A program made the translations under genes and the position numbers. Positions 33,712 to 45,700 of a stretch of DNA of 64,000 bases are shown in pieces. Under the pieces are notes generated by a model, which was not told the DNA's origin, made no database searches, and saw only the letters and a program-made list of their open reading frames with translations. Position 1 is the first letter of the stretch; each line of letters starts with the position of its first letter. The DNA is from Dryomyza anilis (lineage: Eukaryota > Arthropoda > Insecta > Diptera > Dryomyzidae). The stretch lies in the NCBI GenBank assembly GCA_951804985.1, contig OX638133.1:4050501-4114500 (forward strand), in the 5' to 3' direction.

Positions 33712-35671
33712 GGATTCTTCCTTCTCTTTTTTCTACCAGAACCTGGGTAATGGTCAGATATTATTAAAACAAGGGTGTAAAATCCTTTGAAAATTTGATC
33801 CGGTTTTGCTTCTGGTTGCAATATTTTCGAAATAGCGGTACCGGTTTCGATTCCGGTCTAAAACAAAAAAAATGCTAAACAAAAAAAATTATACACGTTC
33901 CGATTCCGGTTTCACACATTTTTTTTAATAACGGTTCCAATTCTGTTTCCAAAATTCGAAACGATTCCAATTGCATCTGGCATTTTTGTTTTAATTTCGT
34001 GGAATTTGAAGTGCGAATTCCCGGCATAATTACACACAGGGAAAAATTATGTTTTGCTGCAAACACATTATGATACACGTTACATACATGAATTTCCAGG
34101 ATTTTAAAATAAATATGATAATAACAAGTTAATAAGTTTTCTAAAATTTTTTAAAAATATTTTTTCCTTTTTTTATTCGCGTTACAATTTTGAACACTCT
34201 CATACATATTATAAATAATTAAAATATAAAAACAAGCAGTTCTTTTAGTTTAATCTATTTTAAACCATTATTTTCTATCTTTAACTTAATTTTTCCGTCA
34301 CATTTCCTCAACCTCATATCTTTCTATTCCCTTCAATTAAATTTTATTTCATTTTAACATTAATTTTTGCAGTACTTCCATAAAATACGATTTAATATAT
34401 TTCCAAAATATCATAATTTAAAAATATTTAACATTTTGCACACATTTAACAAACCTTAATCCAACGCCCACGCCTCATATACTAAGTATTCCCACAATGT
34501 TGTCATTTGAAATTTGCCATCAATAAATTTTCATTAGGATCGTAACCCTTTTGCATCCTCATCACCATCAGCATTCAGCGTCATCGTTCATTTTATGCTC
34601 ATCACAGACTTCTCATGGACATAATTTTCACTTTGCACTTTTCATGCAGCTTTTATTATCTTTGCATTTTGTCCTTTTCGTATCCAGTGCTATTTTTTGT
34701 ATTTTATTTTTCTCAGTTTTTATTGTAATCGCATAAAGTTAAATTTTATTGACTGAAATTGTAAACTGAAACTTTTAGTGCCAACTCATGGCTCAGTTTC
34801 AGGGTTTCTGATGACTGCGTCTATACTATGTATTCTGCGTGTATCCTGCTTTTCTTTCTATTCATTCTCGATTGCCTCTTATTTTCTGTAGCACTTTTTT
34901 CATTTGCTACGCCTGGTACTCCTGCTCCTCCTGCACCATTCATCATCTGTTTTATTTTTGTGCGATTGACCCTTTTCTGAACTGAGCTGCTTAGTTTCCG
35001 TGATGAATGACAGAATAATGTCCTCGGACATGTCAGCAGTCAACCGGAAGCAGTACATGGCACGGCACGGACGTTGTGTGAAAGGACATCGCATACGTAG
35101 TAAGTAATAAAATTGAGAAAACAGCTGGCATGCAAAGTGAATTGGAAATTTTCGCAAATTTATTAAAGCATGTAAAATGATGAGGGATAAGGTTAGGAGT
35201 CGCCGGATGTTATGCGAGTTGTCGACATTTAATTAACGAAATCCAATGCTAATCCCGGCATATTTTTTTTGGATAACGTTTGATACAAACTTCGCTTTTG
35301 TCTATATAAAATTTTTCATAAAAATGTTTCATAGTACCTTCAGAATATCAAAAATTGTTTTTACATAATAATTTTTTTCAATATTTCTGGAATATTTAAT
35401 GCATAACCCTGGCAAACATTCAAATAAATAGAAGTTTGTAGGATCCTATACAAATGTTATTGAATTTTGTGTAATTTGAAGACAGTTTCGTGAGATATTT
35501 TTGGTAAGGGAAGAAAATACGCAAATTGGTCGATTTCCAAGTTTACAGGTTTTTTCTAAAATATGACCCAAATATTACAAAAATAATGTAAATGTACGCA
35601 TAAAGAAATACATAAACAAATTTAGATGGTTTACAAAATTCTTTTACGTATTCAAAGTAATGCAAATATTA
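33712..35671. other. Non-coding stretch with GGTTCC-type repeats and weak frames
   Basis: At about 33770-34010 the sequence carries ggtaccggtttcgattccgg and similar motifs, the inverse of the ggaaccggaatcgg motifs inside the hAT-like element at 37.8 kb, so it may be a relic of that family. At 34900-35157 both strands are open for about 85 and 45 codons, with a perfect GTAAGT at 35100; no product is recognised. The rest is AT-rich, with cat/tca repeats at about 34551-34620. Confidence 0.35.
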
Positions 35672-36050
35672 GGGTACACTGGTAAAGTGGGAAACGTTTT
35701 AATTTGCCTTCACAAAAATATATTTAAATATTTGTAAAAATTCTTTTGATGGTTCCATTATTGAGAGTTCGTGATCTTACTTTTTGCATTAACAGAATAC
35801 AATTTATATGTCGTGAAATTGATTTTTATGTGATTTATCAAAACAGCTCATTTTCTGATCTCTTGAAAAATTCTTGGGTAAAGTGGGAAATGTTAAAAAT
35901 TTTACAAACAGTCAAATAATTTTTTATTTCTGTATTATTTCATGTTTATTTACAACATAAACAATACAAATACATTTACGCAGAGAAATAATATGCACGC
36001 TGCAAAAAAAGGGCTCTCCCAAACGTAATTTTGCAGGCATTAACATGTAT

Positions 36051-37331
36051 GTTTGGAATTTTATGTAAACATAATATATAATTGACTGATAAATCATTTG
36101 TAAACAGAGTTGTATTGAGACTTGAACAGTGTTGTAATTAGCTCCGACTTACATTATAATATTTTATGTTGCCCCTTGAAATGGAGTATGTTCTAATGGA
36201 AACATAATAATTACTGCATCCAAACAAAATAAATAATTGAACCTAAACATAAATATGTTCAAATTAAAACATGGTTTTGAACGACCTGAATATAAATATG
36301 TTTCCAGTGAAACATATCAGTTGTTTCAGTTCAAAAAGTAGTATGTTTGCATAGAAACATATTTAAATATTTTTGGAAAGAAATCCTGAAAATAAAATAG
36401 AAATAAAATGTTGTTTTTTTATTAATTTTTATTAAAAATCTTTAAACATGCACAGTGGGAATTTATAATAATTGAATTCAAATACAAATTTTTAAATGCA
36501 TAAATAAATAATTCGTTTAAAACTGCAACGTAGGCAAGGAATTCACGGAGGCTTTTGTAAAAAAACATGCCAAAATCTGTTTGAAAATCGAAACACTGAT
36601 TTTTATTTGTGGTTTTTTCACAATAGTTTCAGAAATTATATACTGCACTGTATTATACTCTGTTACTATTAGTACTTTTTATAACACAATTTATATATTT
36701 ATTTAATTTACAAATAACAAAATTATTACCGACGCGAACACGTTTTCTCAACGAACAACAAAAGTCACGTACGCAGAAAATGCCGATCACCGAGTGTCAA
36801 CTTTGTAGACAAGAAACGACGACAAAAGAGACGTAGGTAGAAAATTCAGCTCAACGAGTGCACACTTCGTATACAAGGAGAATGCTGCAAGAATACACTT
36901 ATTTAAATCCAATTTCTTTTTGTTTGTTTTTAAACATCAATATGTTCAAACGATGGCAAAAGATGGCGTAGGTAGAAAATGCTTCACAACGTTGTCAACT
37001 TCGTCAGTCGATAAATTATCAAATTAAGACGAGCATGGCGAAGATACGTTGTATTTAGATTTGATTAGCATTTTCTGTGTTTCGAAACATTGTTTTAACC
37101 AAGTAAATTGCCAAGAAATAGTTTATTCAAATGCAATTAAAATTTTATGTTGGTATTTATGGTAAATTTGACAGATTAAGCTGGCCAATATAATAATGTT
37201 TACACGTGAACAGAAATAAATTCAATTTCGATTATAATTTAATTACACTTCATTCCTAATATATGTATGGTATTTTCGTATTACTTTTTAATTACATTCA
37301 AAGATATTCAAACCAAACTATTCTATCCGTG
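36051..37331. repeat. Dispersed repeat of unknown class, copy 1
   Basis: From gtttggaattttatgtaaac onwards it matches 57360-59108 nearly collinearly. It contains short aaacataaatatgttca-type inverted motifs and a sub-repeat (cgtaggtagaaaat, then a gagtgcacacttcgtatac-like block) two to three times between about 36770 and 37010. The right edge is ctatccgtg. No ORF. Confidence 0.7.
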
Positions 37332-38890
37332 TGGTTGCGACATGATCGCGACAACCATGCTTTGGTCTTCACAATCCCCCATGGTTGTCATAATCAAAGT
37401 ATAGTATTTTCATTTTTTTTTTAACAATAATAAGGTCCTAAAATCATATTATAGTCGACAATTTATTATAATATGATAGTATCTCTGAAAAACCAAAATA
37501 TGGTTGATAAGAACCATGTTATGATTACGATAAAGACTGCCACGAACAAAGCAATTGCAAGCACAGCTTCGCACAGAGTACAGCTTCAGGGAGTTTGCAA
37601 AATTGTGTCTTTTAATTAAAAATATATACTTATATAATTGTAGATAAAACAATCATTAATTAAACATGTGTCTTATTTAAAATTTCTTTTCAGGAAATTA
37701 GGATAATCATAATATAATAATATGATCACTGGTCACGTAGGACCATAGTATGGTTGTATGATATCGAAATACGATTACTGACAGCCTTAGTATGGTTGTG
37801 TGGAATCATACTATGGTTACTGACAACTAGAGATGGGCGCGTGCCTGTTTTTGATGGCACGGACACGCACGGGCACGCCGATAGGTGACACGCACGAGCA
37901 CGAGCCCGACGAGTAAATTTACAGGCACGCACGAGAAGCACGAAAAAACACGGGATTTTAAAAGACACGAAGAAACACGGAAAAACACGACAAAACACGA
38001 AAAAAGCACGGAAAAACATGAAAAAGCAAGCGAGACTTGAAAAATAATACCGGAACCGTTAAGATTTTGAAACCGTTATTAAAAATGTGTTGAACCGGAA
38101 CTGGAATCGGAACATATATATTTTTTCTGGTTGGAATCGGTACCGCTATATATCGGAACCAGAACCGGAACAGATATTATAGTATAGAACCGGGATCGGA
38201 ACCGTTAATAAAAATGTATGGAACCGGACTCGAAACCCATTTAATTTGTTGGTTAAAACCGGAATCGGAACCACAATTTTAAAAATCTTGGAACCCGAAC
38301 CGGAACCGATATTCCAATAGCTTTTAGTTCCTGTAATAAATAATTTAAAAATTAAGTTTTATTCTCTTAAATCCATAAGTAAAACTAAAACAACAGATTT
38401 TTAAGGAATGGTTAAAATACCAAGGGTTTTATTAAATTTATATAGGGGTAGAAACTATAAAAAAAATTTAATGGGCGCCTGATTTTCGAGGCACGGACAC
38501 GCACGACAGCAACTAGCACGCACGGATATTTGCACGCACGAACTCAGATTTTCAGGCGTGACACGAAAAAAGCTCGACACGCGCCCATCTCTACTGACAA
38601 CCATAGTATGGACACTGACAACCATATTATGGTCACTAACAACCATACTATGGTCACTGACAACCATAGTATGGTCATTCTCACAACAATAGTATGGACA
38701 CTGCCAACCACAGTATGGTTGGGTGAAATCGGCGTATGGTCACTGAGGACCATGGAATGGTTGTAGAAATCGTACTATTGTCACTAGGATCATATTAGAC
38801 AAATTATATGATTTCCTACAACCATAACCCCCAATCATAGTAAGATGCCCTTCAAATATGATCACAACAACCATGTTCTTTCACTGTGTG
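37332..38890. mobile_element. TIR element with ATGGTTGTG ends, copy 2, interrupted by hAT
   Basis: The left part starts gtggttgcgacatgatcgcg and the right end is ccttcaaatatgatcacaac to cactgtgtg. It has many copies of the palindromic core accatagtatggt on both sides of the insertion. Removing 37828-38593 and one target duplication restores a continuous element. The outermost left end seen in copy 1 is missing here. Confidence 0.6.
37828..38593. mobile_element. hAT-like non-autonomous element with 8-bp target duplication
   Basis: The ends are tagagatgggcgcgtg and its inverse; CTGACAAC flanks both sides (37820-37827 and 38594-38601). An 8-bp duplication and a TAGAGATGGG-type terminus fit the hAT superfamily. 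The interior has cacgcacg-rich segments at both ends (about 37850-37940 and 38490-38540) and repeated ggaaccggaatcgg motifs between. The minus-strand frames of up to 97 codons are low-complexity and are not a transposase. Confidence 0.8.
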
Positions 38891-39221
38891 TTGAGAATAT
38901 TTAAAAAATATTAAAGAAATGAACAAAAATTGAAAAATAGTGAATATTCATAAATATCTTCCAGGAACAATTTATTTAAACAAAAAAATTGTTCAATTAC
39001 TCGTTCTTCATTTGATTTACTTTAAATAAATTTTGTACTTTGCCCTAAAAAAAAATTGTTCCCACATCACCCCAACCAATAGAGCAATTTCTACTTGGCT
39101 TCGCATCATTTAAGCTACGTTCAATTAATTGCAAAAAAAATGCAATAAAGATATTTTAAATATAAAATAGCAATTTCCCACATTACCCCATTTACCACTT
39201 TACCCCAGGATTCCCTATAAA

Positions 39222-39715
39222 ATTCTAATTTGCATCTTTAAAAATGTACGGAAATCAAATTTTAAAGTTTGAAGTGCTATACAAATTATTTAAGCTTATT
39301 TGTTGTACCTTTCATTTTATATTTTTGGTTTATTAATCAATTATTATAACGTATATAAAATATAAGTTACAGTGTTATATATACGGATTTTGTATATCTA
39401 TATCGTGACCAAAAGGCTAATATTTAAGTGTTTTGTCCATAACTTTTTATCGGTACAAGAGAAATGAGTGATGTAAAGGTAATAAATACTTGATTTTAAA
39501 ATACCTATCAATTGACATACATTTTGAAAAATAATTTGCCAAGAAAAATTTCAAGATTTAAAATTTTTGGAATTTTTGTTATTTGCAAATTGTTAAAAAC
39601 AAACAATGCCAATCTATTGGTGTTTGAAAACCAAACAATAAATGCCTTTGCATAATTTTATACCCTTATAAAGTTATGGCACATACAAATATTCACCTTT
39701 TTGGCATGATTGAAA
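39222..39715. mobile_element. Foldback family ATCGTCACT, copy 5 (degenerate)
   Basis: Family segments in order: ttttaaagtttgaagtgct, atacggattttgtat, tatatcgtgacc, tgatgtaaaggtaat, a hairpin remnant and a closing accttttttggcatgat-like end near 39700. The left terminus is missing where it meets the GGTAAAGTGGG element. Confidence 0.55.
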
Positions 39716-41339
39716 TTAGTTAAAATCCAGATTCGCTTTTTTCCTTTTTTCTAAAAAAGATTACGATATAGGAAACATTTTATTGTGAAGTAAAAATAAG
39801 CAAAATATATATCGAATAAAACTCAATTGAAAAAGCATAACTACAAAACATGAAAACTGTACCCAAAATCAAGCTATTGAGTTCCAGGAAGTCAAGTCAC
39901 CATTTTGAGTGTTTTCCGTGCAACAATAAATAGCAGCCAGTGCCTACTGCCAAACTAAAATTACAACAATTTCAATAAGCAATTAAAAAAACGTTTATAA
40001 GTTGCCAATGATTTTCTGTCATTTGCAGCACCGCACAAAAACACTAAAACCAACAACGATGGAAAAATACGAAATGCTTTTCCTGCTTTTCAGTTGTGCA
40101 GTTTTTCAGCATCATGATATCCGCTGACCTAAAAATGCGCGAATAAATCAAAAGCAAGATTGCAGAGCACGAAATAATTGCAAAAATAATAAAAAAAAGT
40201 ACAACTTGAACTATAAGTGCAACAGAACTCATTAATTGAACAACAACAACAACAAATAAACAAACAAAAACTACAAGTGGAAAACTAAGTTGAATTGACA
40301 TTTCATTTCCGCTTCCGTTTCCGCTCTGTGCCACCGCTTGACATTCGCTAATAAGAAACACTTAAGCGCAGCAGCGCAGCGTTGCCACAATTTTGTGGCA
40401 TTTGTGCAGCTTTGCAGTGGCACCTTTATGGCAACAAAAATCATCAAAAACTTAACTTGAAAAAAAGGTAGAAGTTTATTTTTGTGCATTTTGTAAAACT
40501 AACAAAAAATAATTTCTGTTAATGCTGCGCTGTACTTACTGACAGCAACAACTACCACAATAACAACGAAAAGTATTTCAATTCAATTTCATTTGCTGTA
40601 CTTAACAACAAAAACAACTTGAACAACAAAACCAAAAATAAAAATAAAAGCAGCAAAACAACGAAAGTCAATTTTCCGCTAAATTTGCTTGACTCGTTAT
40701 AATTCGCAATCAGTTAGGTTATGTTACGTTGTTTCGACAGTCCGCCGTACGTAGCACTCAAACGCAGCACCGCTCGGCCGCAGGACCCACCGCACTCACT
40801 GCCTGCCCCAAGCAACCCTCCGCATCGACACATATTTCAGTTTGTCCTGCCTCGTGTTCGCTCATATGTGCGAGCAGCATTAAAAGCCATTCGAAGTGGT
40901 TGTAGTTGATGCCAAGGTGCTTTTTTGGTATGTTGTATATGTTGTACCCAGTACCGGTACCGGAGACGTTGGATACACAAAACAGTATTTCATAAATTTT
41001 GCAATAAATCAGCTTCAATATGTTCGGCATTGATTTCCAATTGCTTTTATGCTACAATTTCATGTGTGCGGTTTTTATATGGATTTTCATTTCTTTTATT
41101 TTCTACATGTTTTCATCAATTTGCAACTTTATTCTTCGGCGACGAGAGGTATTGAAAATATGAACAAAAACTAACTGTAATGCAAAAACCGTAAAAGAAA
41201 CTGTATACGGAACTGGAACTGGATTCGATATAAAACTTAAAAAACCGAAAATATCACCGATACTGAATTGAAGGAGAAACTCTGAACCGTTTGTATTTAA
41301 ATACATTGTTTAAACTTATGTGATTTTCTCAAATTAATA
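39716..41339. other. Unique non-coding stretch with a GC-rich island
   Basis: About 40300-40440 and 40690-40900 are the least AT-rich parts. The 62-codon + ORF at 40721-40909 (MLRCFDSPPY start) and a minus ORF overlap it without recognisable domains. CAA/CAG runs typical of fly introns occur at about 40235-40270 and 40540-40660. No gene called. Confidence 0.35.
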
Positions 41340-41462
41340 GGGGAACTTGGGGTAAAGTGGGAAATGGGGTAAAGTTGAAAAGTTCAGTTTTTGGCCATGT
41401 TTTTGTACTCAAAAACAGAAAAACAATAAAATCAAATACTTCTTAATATGGGGTCTGGTACG

Positions 41463-41700
41463 ATAAGTCGAAATTTAAAATATCGAAACTAAAAATACCG
41501 AAGACAAAAATGTAGAAAATAAAAATGCCAAAACTTGAAAATGTCGAAAACAAAAATGTCGAAAACCAAAATGTCGAAAAAAAATGTTGAAAACTAAAAT
41601 GTTGAAAAACAAAATGTCGAAAACTAAAAATGTCGAAATTTAATATGACGAAATCATTTTTTCCCGAAAAAATGATGGAAAATGTCGAAAAAAGTCGAAG
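41463..41700 (+). repeat. Degenerate 15-18-bp repeat (aaaatgtcgaaaac)
   Basis: About twelve loosely spaced copies of a tgtcgaaaac-like unit, best conserved at about 41535-41640, lie within the GGGGTAAAGTGGG element. Confidence 0.7.
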
Positions 41701-42586
41701 ATAAAGATATTAAAAAAGAACGAATTCTGATTTTTAGCTACTCTAGGATTCATGTGGAGATTTTTAAATATGCTGCCTTCAAAATACTATCTTGGAATTT
41801 AGCTTCAACACAAATTTTCGATTTTTTTTTTTAATACTTTTTTTAAGGACAAGCAATTCGAAGTTCAAGGATAACGACCATTGGTCATATGTTCATGATA
41901 AGAAGAATTTCCAAAATATTGTTTTATTAGTTTTAAAATGAAACCTTATAAAAATTTCTAGCATTAAGGGATATTTCAATAGGAATCACCATACAAAAGT
42001 TATCATTGACAATTTTTTAACTTTGGACTGTATCTCTGGAAAAAATAATATCTTTGGAAATAGTGGTCGGAAAAAAAATGGTGAATGCAGATCCCGATAC
42101 CCTTTATCAGTTGCCAAAATATCATTGAAATCGATCGATTTCTGTTTTTTCTATAAAAAATGTGAGAATTTTTGTCGTTTTTAATTAAAAGGATATGTTT
42201 GAAATGATCACATATTTTATATTTTTTGAAATACAAACGGATTTACAAAAAAATTATCATTGGTAAAGTAGGGAACATTTTCTGGGGTAAAGTGGGAAAC
42301 GTAATTTTGTTTGTTGAAATTTCACTGAAAATAATGTAAGAAATTAAATATTTAATTGGTTTGGCCAAGAAAAACTTCAATCGTGACCACAAATCAGTGA
42401 AAAGTATGATTTTGACTTCACCTGAGATATGATATCAATTGCAGAGGAAAGACGAAACGCGAACTTTTAACAAAATAACTACATCGGTATATCTCCTTCA
42501 AGAAGAAATATTTTGTATAATTTGCTAAAAAAAAAAAACGAATTTCAACAATTTTATGAACTGCAATATCTACATACTATCCGTAT

Positions 42587-42655
42587 CGGGATTCGAACCC
42601 GAGACCTTTAGAATGCAAGTCCAGTGCGTATATCTCTGGATTCCTGAGGTCGGCA
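42587..42655 (-). repeat. tRNA-like segment, probable SINE relic
   Basis: On the minus strand, cgcactggacttgcattcta precedes aaggtctcgggttcgaatcc, which contains a consensus B box. The upstream part only weakly resembles an A box and there is no cloverleaf I trust, so I do not call a tRNA gene. Confidence 0.4.
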
Positions 42656-43020
42656 TATTTTTTATTTTTTATTGCCTTATTATAATTTTTTTATCCTTGA
42701 TATATTTGACTTTTTTATGAAAAAAACAAAACATGAAAGTTTTGAAGTTTCTCACTTTAGCACAAGATTTTTCAAGAGGTCCGAAATTGAGCCGTTTTGA
42801 AAAATCGCATTAAAATCAATTAAAAGGCACATAAAGGGCAGTCTTGTGATGTAAACGATGAACCAGTTTATGGAATAGATACTTCAAAATAATTTTTAAA
42901 ACAATATTCAAATGTACATTTTTGGAGGAAAATCAAAACGTATCCCACTTTACCCCAAGCTCTCCTATATTTTCAAATTGAACTGTCGGAACAGTACACA
43001 ATATAATATAGTACACATCA

Positions 43021-43858
43021 TATCGTCACTATCATGCCGAAGGGGCGGATGTGCAATTTTGACATTTGCGTTTTTTTACATTTCTGAATGTAGTTTTTCC
43101 TCAAGTATACTGTGCCAAAATCGCGTGTTTTTTTATTGGATATTTCTAGCCACAAAAGACAAAACCAAAAGGGCGAATTTAAAAAATTGAAAATCTTGTC
43201 ATGCCAAAAGGGCGAATCTTTTCTTTTTCGCCATAACTTTTTATTGATACGAGATAAAATAGTGTTATGAAGACATTTAGTGTGCGTTTTTAAAGCACCT
43301 ATCGATCTGCATCATTAATTAAAAATATGTTGCCAAACATTAAATTGTCATTTATTGGCAGGAAAAAATGATAAGCAAATAATTTGTAATTAATGACGCA
43401 GATCGATAGGTACTTGAAAAACAAAGAAAAGATTCGCCCTTTTGTCATGACAAGATTTTCAAATTTACGAATATTTGTTATTTGCAAAAAAATATTTTTA
43501 AATATTTTTAAATAATGATGCAAATCGATAGGTGCTTTAAAAATAAACAATAAATGCCTTTACACCACTATTTTATATCGTATCAATAAAAAGTTAGGGC
43601 GAAAAAACGAAAAGATTCGCCCTTTTGGCATGACAAGATTTTCAATTTTCCCAATTTCTACGCTTTTTTGATATAAAATTTTATTGGTGCAAGATAAAAT
43701 AGTAGTTTAAGGGTATTAATTGTCTGTTTTTAAAGCACGTATCTATTGTCATCAATATGTAAAAATATTTTGCCAAAAAATTTTCCTGCAAATAACAAAT
43801 GGCATTAATGTTTGGCAAAATATTTTTAAATGATGATGCCAATAGATAGGTGCTTTAA
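43021..43858. mobile_element. Foldback family ATCGTCACT, copy 4
   Basis: It starts tatcgtcactatcatgccg, then ctcaagtatactgtgcc, a catgccaaaagggcgaat boundary and two or three hairpin modules with gcacctatcgatctgcatca arms (about 43296 and 43395-43412, then about 43500-43530 and 43733-43855). The right terminus is missing; the sequence runs into t-rich DNA at 43859. Confidence 0.65.
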
Positions 43859-45050
43859 TTCTTTTTTTTTAATTCTTTTTTGCCAAAAAAGAATTCAGAC
43901 TGAAATGAATGCATTCTTTGTTGAATGCATTCCTTGATGAATGCATTCATTTGGTGGCCATCTGATTGGGAATTCAAGCGTTTGAATTCCCATTCTTTTG
44001 ACAAAAATGAATGCATTCATTTTGAATTCCCATTCTTTTCAATTATTTAGATGAATGCATTCTTTAACAACTCTGATGTATGGAAATTCCACAAAATTAA
44101 TCCTTCTACACCATTTAAAAATTTTATTTAGAAAAAATAAATTTGAAATTTCATTAGAAATTGTATTTAGAATTCATCATTGATATTCATAACTTTTCAT
44201 TTGGAGTATGGAAAATATGAATAAAAATTTGTAAAGTTATATTTGGAATTATGAAAATATCAATTAATATTCTTAACCTTTCATTTGGAATTCAGAATTG
44301 ATATGTTCTGAGTTACAAATGGAATGTTATGAATATCAATTGTTGTCTTTTGAATATAAATTGATTATTTCTGAATTCCATATGGAAAAGGTATATATGC
44401 TTTCCAGAAACTTTCATTTAACCTTGATGAAATTGTATACGAATTTTCATAAAAATGACAGGTATTAAAGTATTAAATAAAATTTTAAATGTAAGGTATA
44501 TTTTTCTGACTCTAGAAATATGATTATCACCATAAATGACAAATTTTGTTTAAAATTTTATTGCAGATATATGTAAAACTTTAAATTATGCACAATTTTT
44601 GCACTTAAATTTAAAATAAAGAAATTACTATTCATTATAAGGATTTCTATTAATATTTTCAGCTGCTTTAGTAATTGTGCTATTTATTTTGTTAAATTAA
44701 ATTAAATAATTCAACCTATCTTACCAGCATACAACCTCTCATAAACACAATGGCCCCGCTCATAAACACAATGATCGCTTCATTAAATCATACAACAATC
44801 AACACATCATCAAGAACTTTGTCCACAAGTTTAGAGGCAACTCAATACCTTGCAAAGACAACATATTGCAGCCTGCTGCCATCAGGCACATTTCAGTCTT
44901 TTAATACTACTCAGCTCTACCACTATCTATTTCTTCCTTTTTCCTATAGCTGCTACAATCTCTAGTAAAACTTTTGTCATGTAATGACAACTTTTTGACT
45001 CTGTCGTCGAAGTTGACTGTGCCTGCGTTTCGTCTACGGTATGTCTACGT
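43859..45050. other. AT-rich stretch with a GAATGCATTC cluster
   Basis: Five copies of the perfect palindrome gaatgcattc lie between about 43907 and 44062, with a gggaattcaagcgtttgaat-type hairpin at 43969-43992. Loose gaatatcaatt/atttggaattcag motifs follow to about 44390. The 71-codon ORF at 44750-44965 has no recognisable motif. Confidence 0.4.
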
Positions 45051-45105
45051 TACGACTGCGATACGACTGCGATATGACTGCGATATGACTGCGATTCGAC
45101 TGCGA
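45051..45105 (+). repeat. Five 11-bp tandem units (tacgactgcga)
   Basis: The units tacgactgcga (twice), tatgactgcga (twice) and ttcgactgcga are contiguous and markedly GC-richer than the flanks. Confidence 0.9.
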
Positions 45106-45700
45106 CTTCAATTTGCAGTTTAAAGTGTTTATGTTGCCCGGAAGATATAAAAATGTGCGGTGCGCCAAGTCAAATTCCGGAAATCCGATTTTAAACTCTT
45201 ACAAAACTGATGCACTTCACTACTTACTACTATGTCAATATTGTTTGTCTTCTTCTTGTTTTTCTTACTCTTATTCCTATTTTTCTGCACAAATTCACAA
45301 ACACAGATCAATTGCATTCTCTTGGAAGTCATTTCCGGTGCACGTAGCTTATTATTTGAGAAACAAATTGGCGCTAAATAAATATTTTTGTATAGCCCTG
45401 TTACATGTACTTTCTATATTTTTTGTAGGTATTTATATTTCTTTTTTTTTTTTATTTTGTTATTTAAATGGTACAATTTGTGACAAAAAATACATTTATG
45501 AAAAAGTTTATGTTTTTAAATCAATGGTTTTTCAAAAAATAGTCTTCGAATTACATACGCATTAGTCTCAAACTATGGCGCCATATAGGACATTATCGGC
45601 TACACTTGTGATATGCTTAGCAGGTACACGACCCGCAATAGTTTACAACAAACTTTTCACTAAAAGTATGCAGTAATTACTAGTTAAAGTTTGCTAAATA
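45106..45700. other. Stretch with a 150-codon ORF of doubtful coding status
   Basis: The ORF at 45113-45565 (+) is the longest non-repeat ORF in the window. It is rich in Phe, Tyr, Ser, Ile and Leu from t-rich sequence (ctt/tat runs), includes a homopolymer-derived FFFLF block, and has a stretch that could pass as a membrane segment. I recognise no domain and think chance is more likely than a gene. Confidence 0.25.

Larger units (their letters stand above)
35672..39215. mobile_element. TA-flanked element with GGTAAAGTGGG ends, carrying nested elements
   Basis: The left terminus gggtacactggtaaagtggg and the right terminus in reverse, gggaatcctggggtaaagtg, are both flanked by TA (35670-35671 and 39216-39217). 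Another ggtaaagtgggaaatg lies at about 35878. Element-specific DNA covers about 35672-36050 and 38891-39215; between lie a dispersed repeat (36051-37331) and an ATGGTTGTG element (37332-38890). A sibling sits at 41340-42965. TA flanks suggest a TA-targeting DNA transposon, but no transposase is visible. Confidence 0.55.
41340..42965. mobile_element. TA-flanked element with GGGGTAAAGTGGG ends, second copy
   Basis: The left ggggaacttggggtaaagtg and the right end in reverse, ggagagcttggggtaaagtg, are flanked by TA at 41338-41339 and 42966-42967. Internal direct copies of ggggtaaagtgggaaa occur at about 41362 (partial) and 42285. It contains a short degenerate tandem repeat and a tRNA-like segment. 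No transposase frame. Confidence 0.6.

Noticed and set aside
42587..42655. tRNA gene on the minus strand
   Set aside because: The B box is good, but the upstream half does not fold as a tRNA; more likely a SINE relic.
45113..45565. 150-codon + ORF as a membrane protein gene
   Set aside because: Composition is that of t-rich DNA, no domain is recognised and there is no splice or promoter context; kept only as a low-confidence note.
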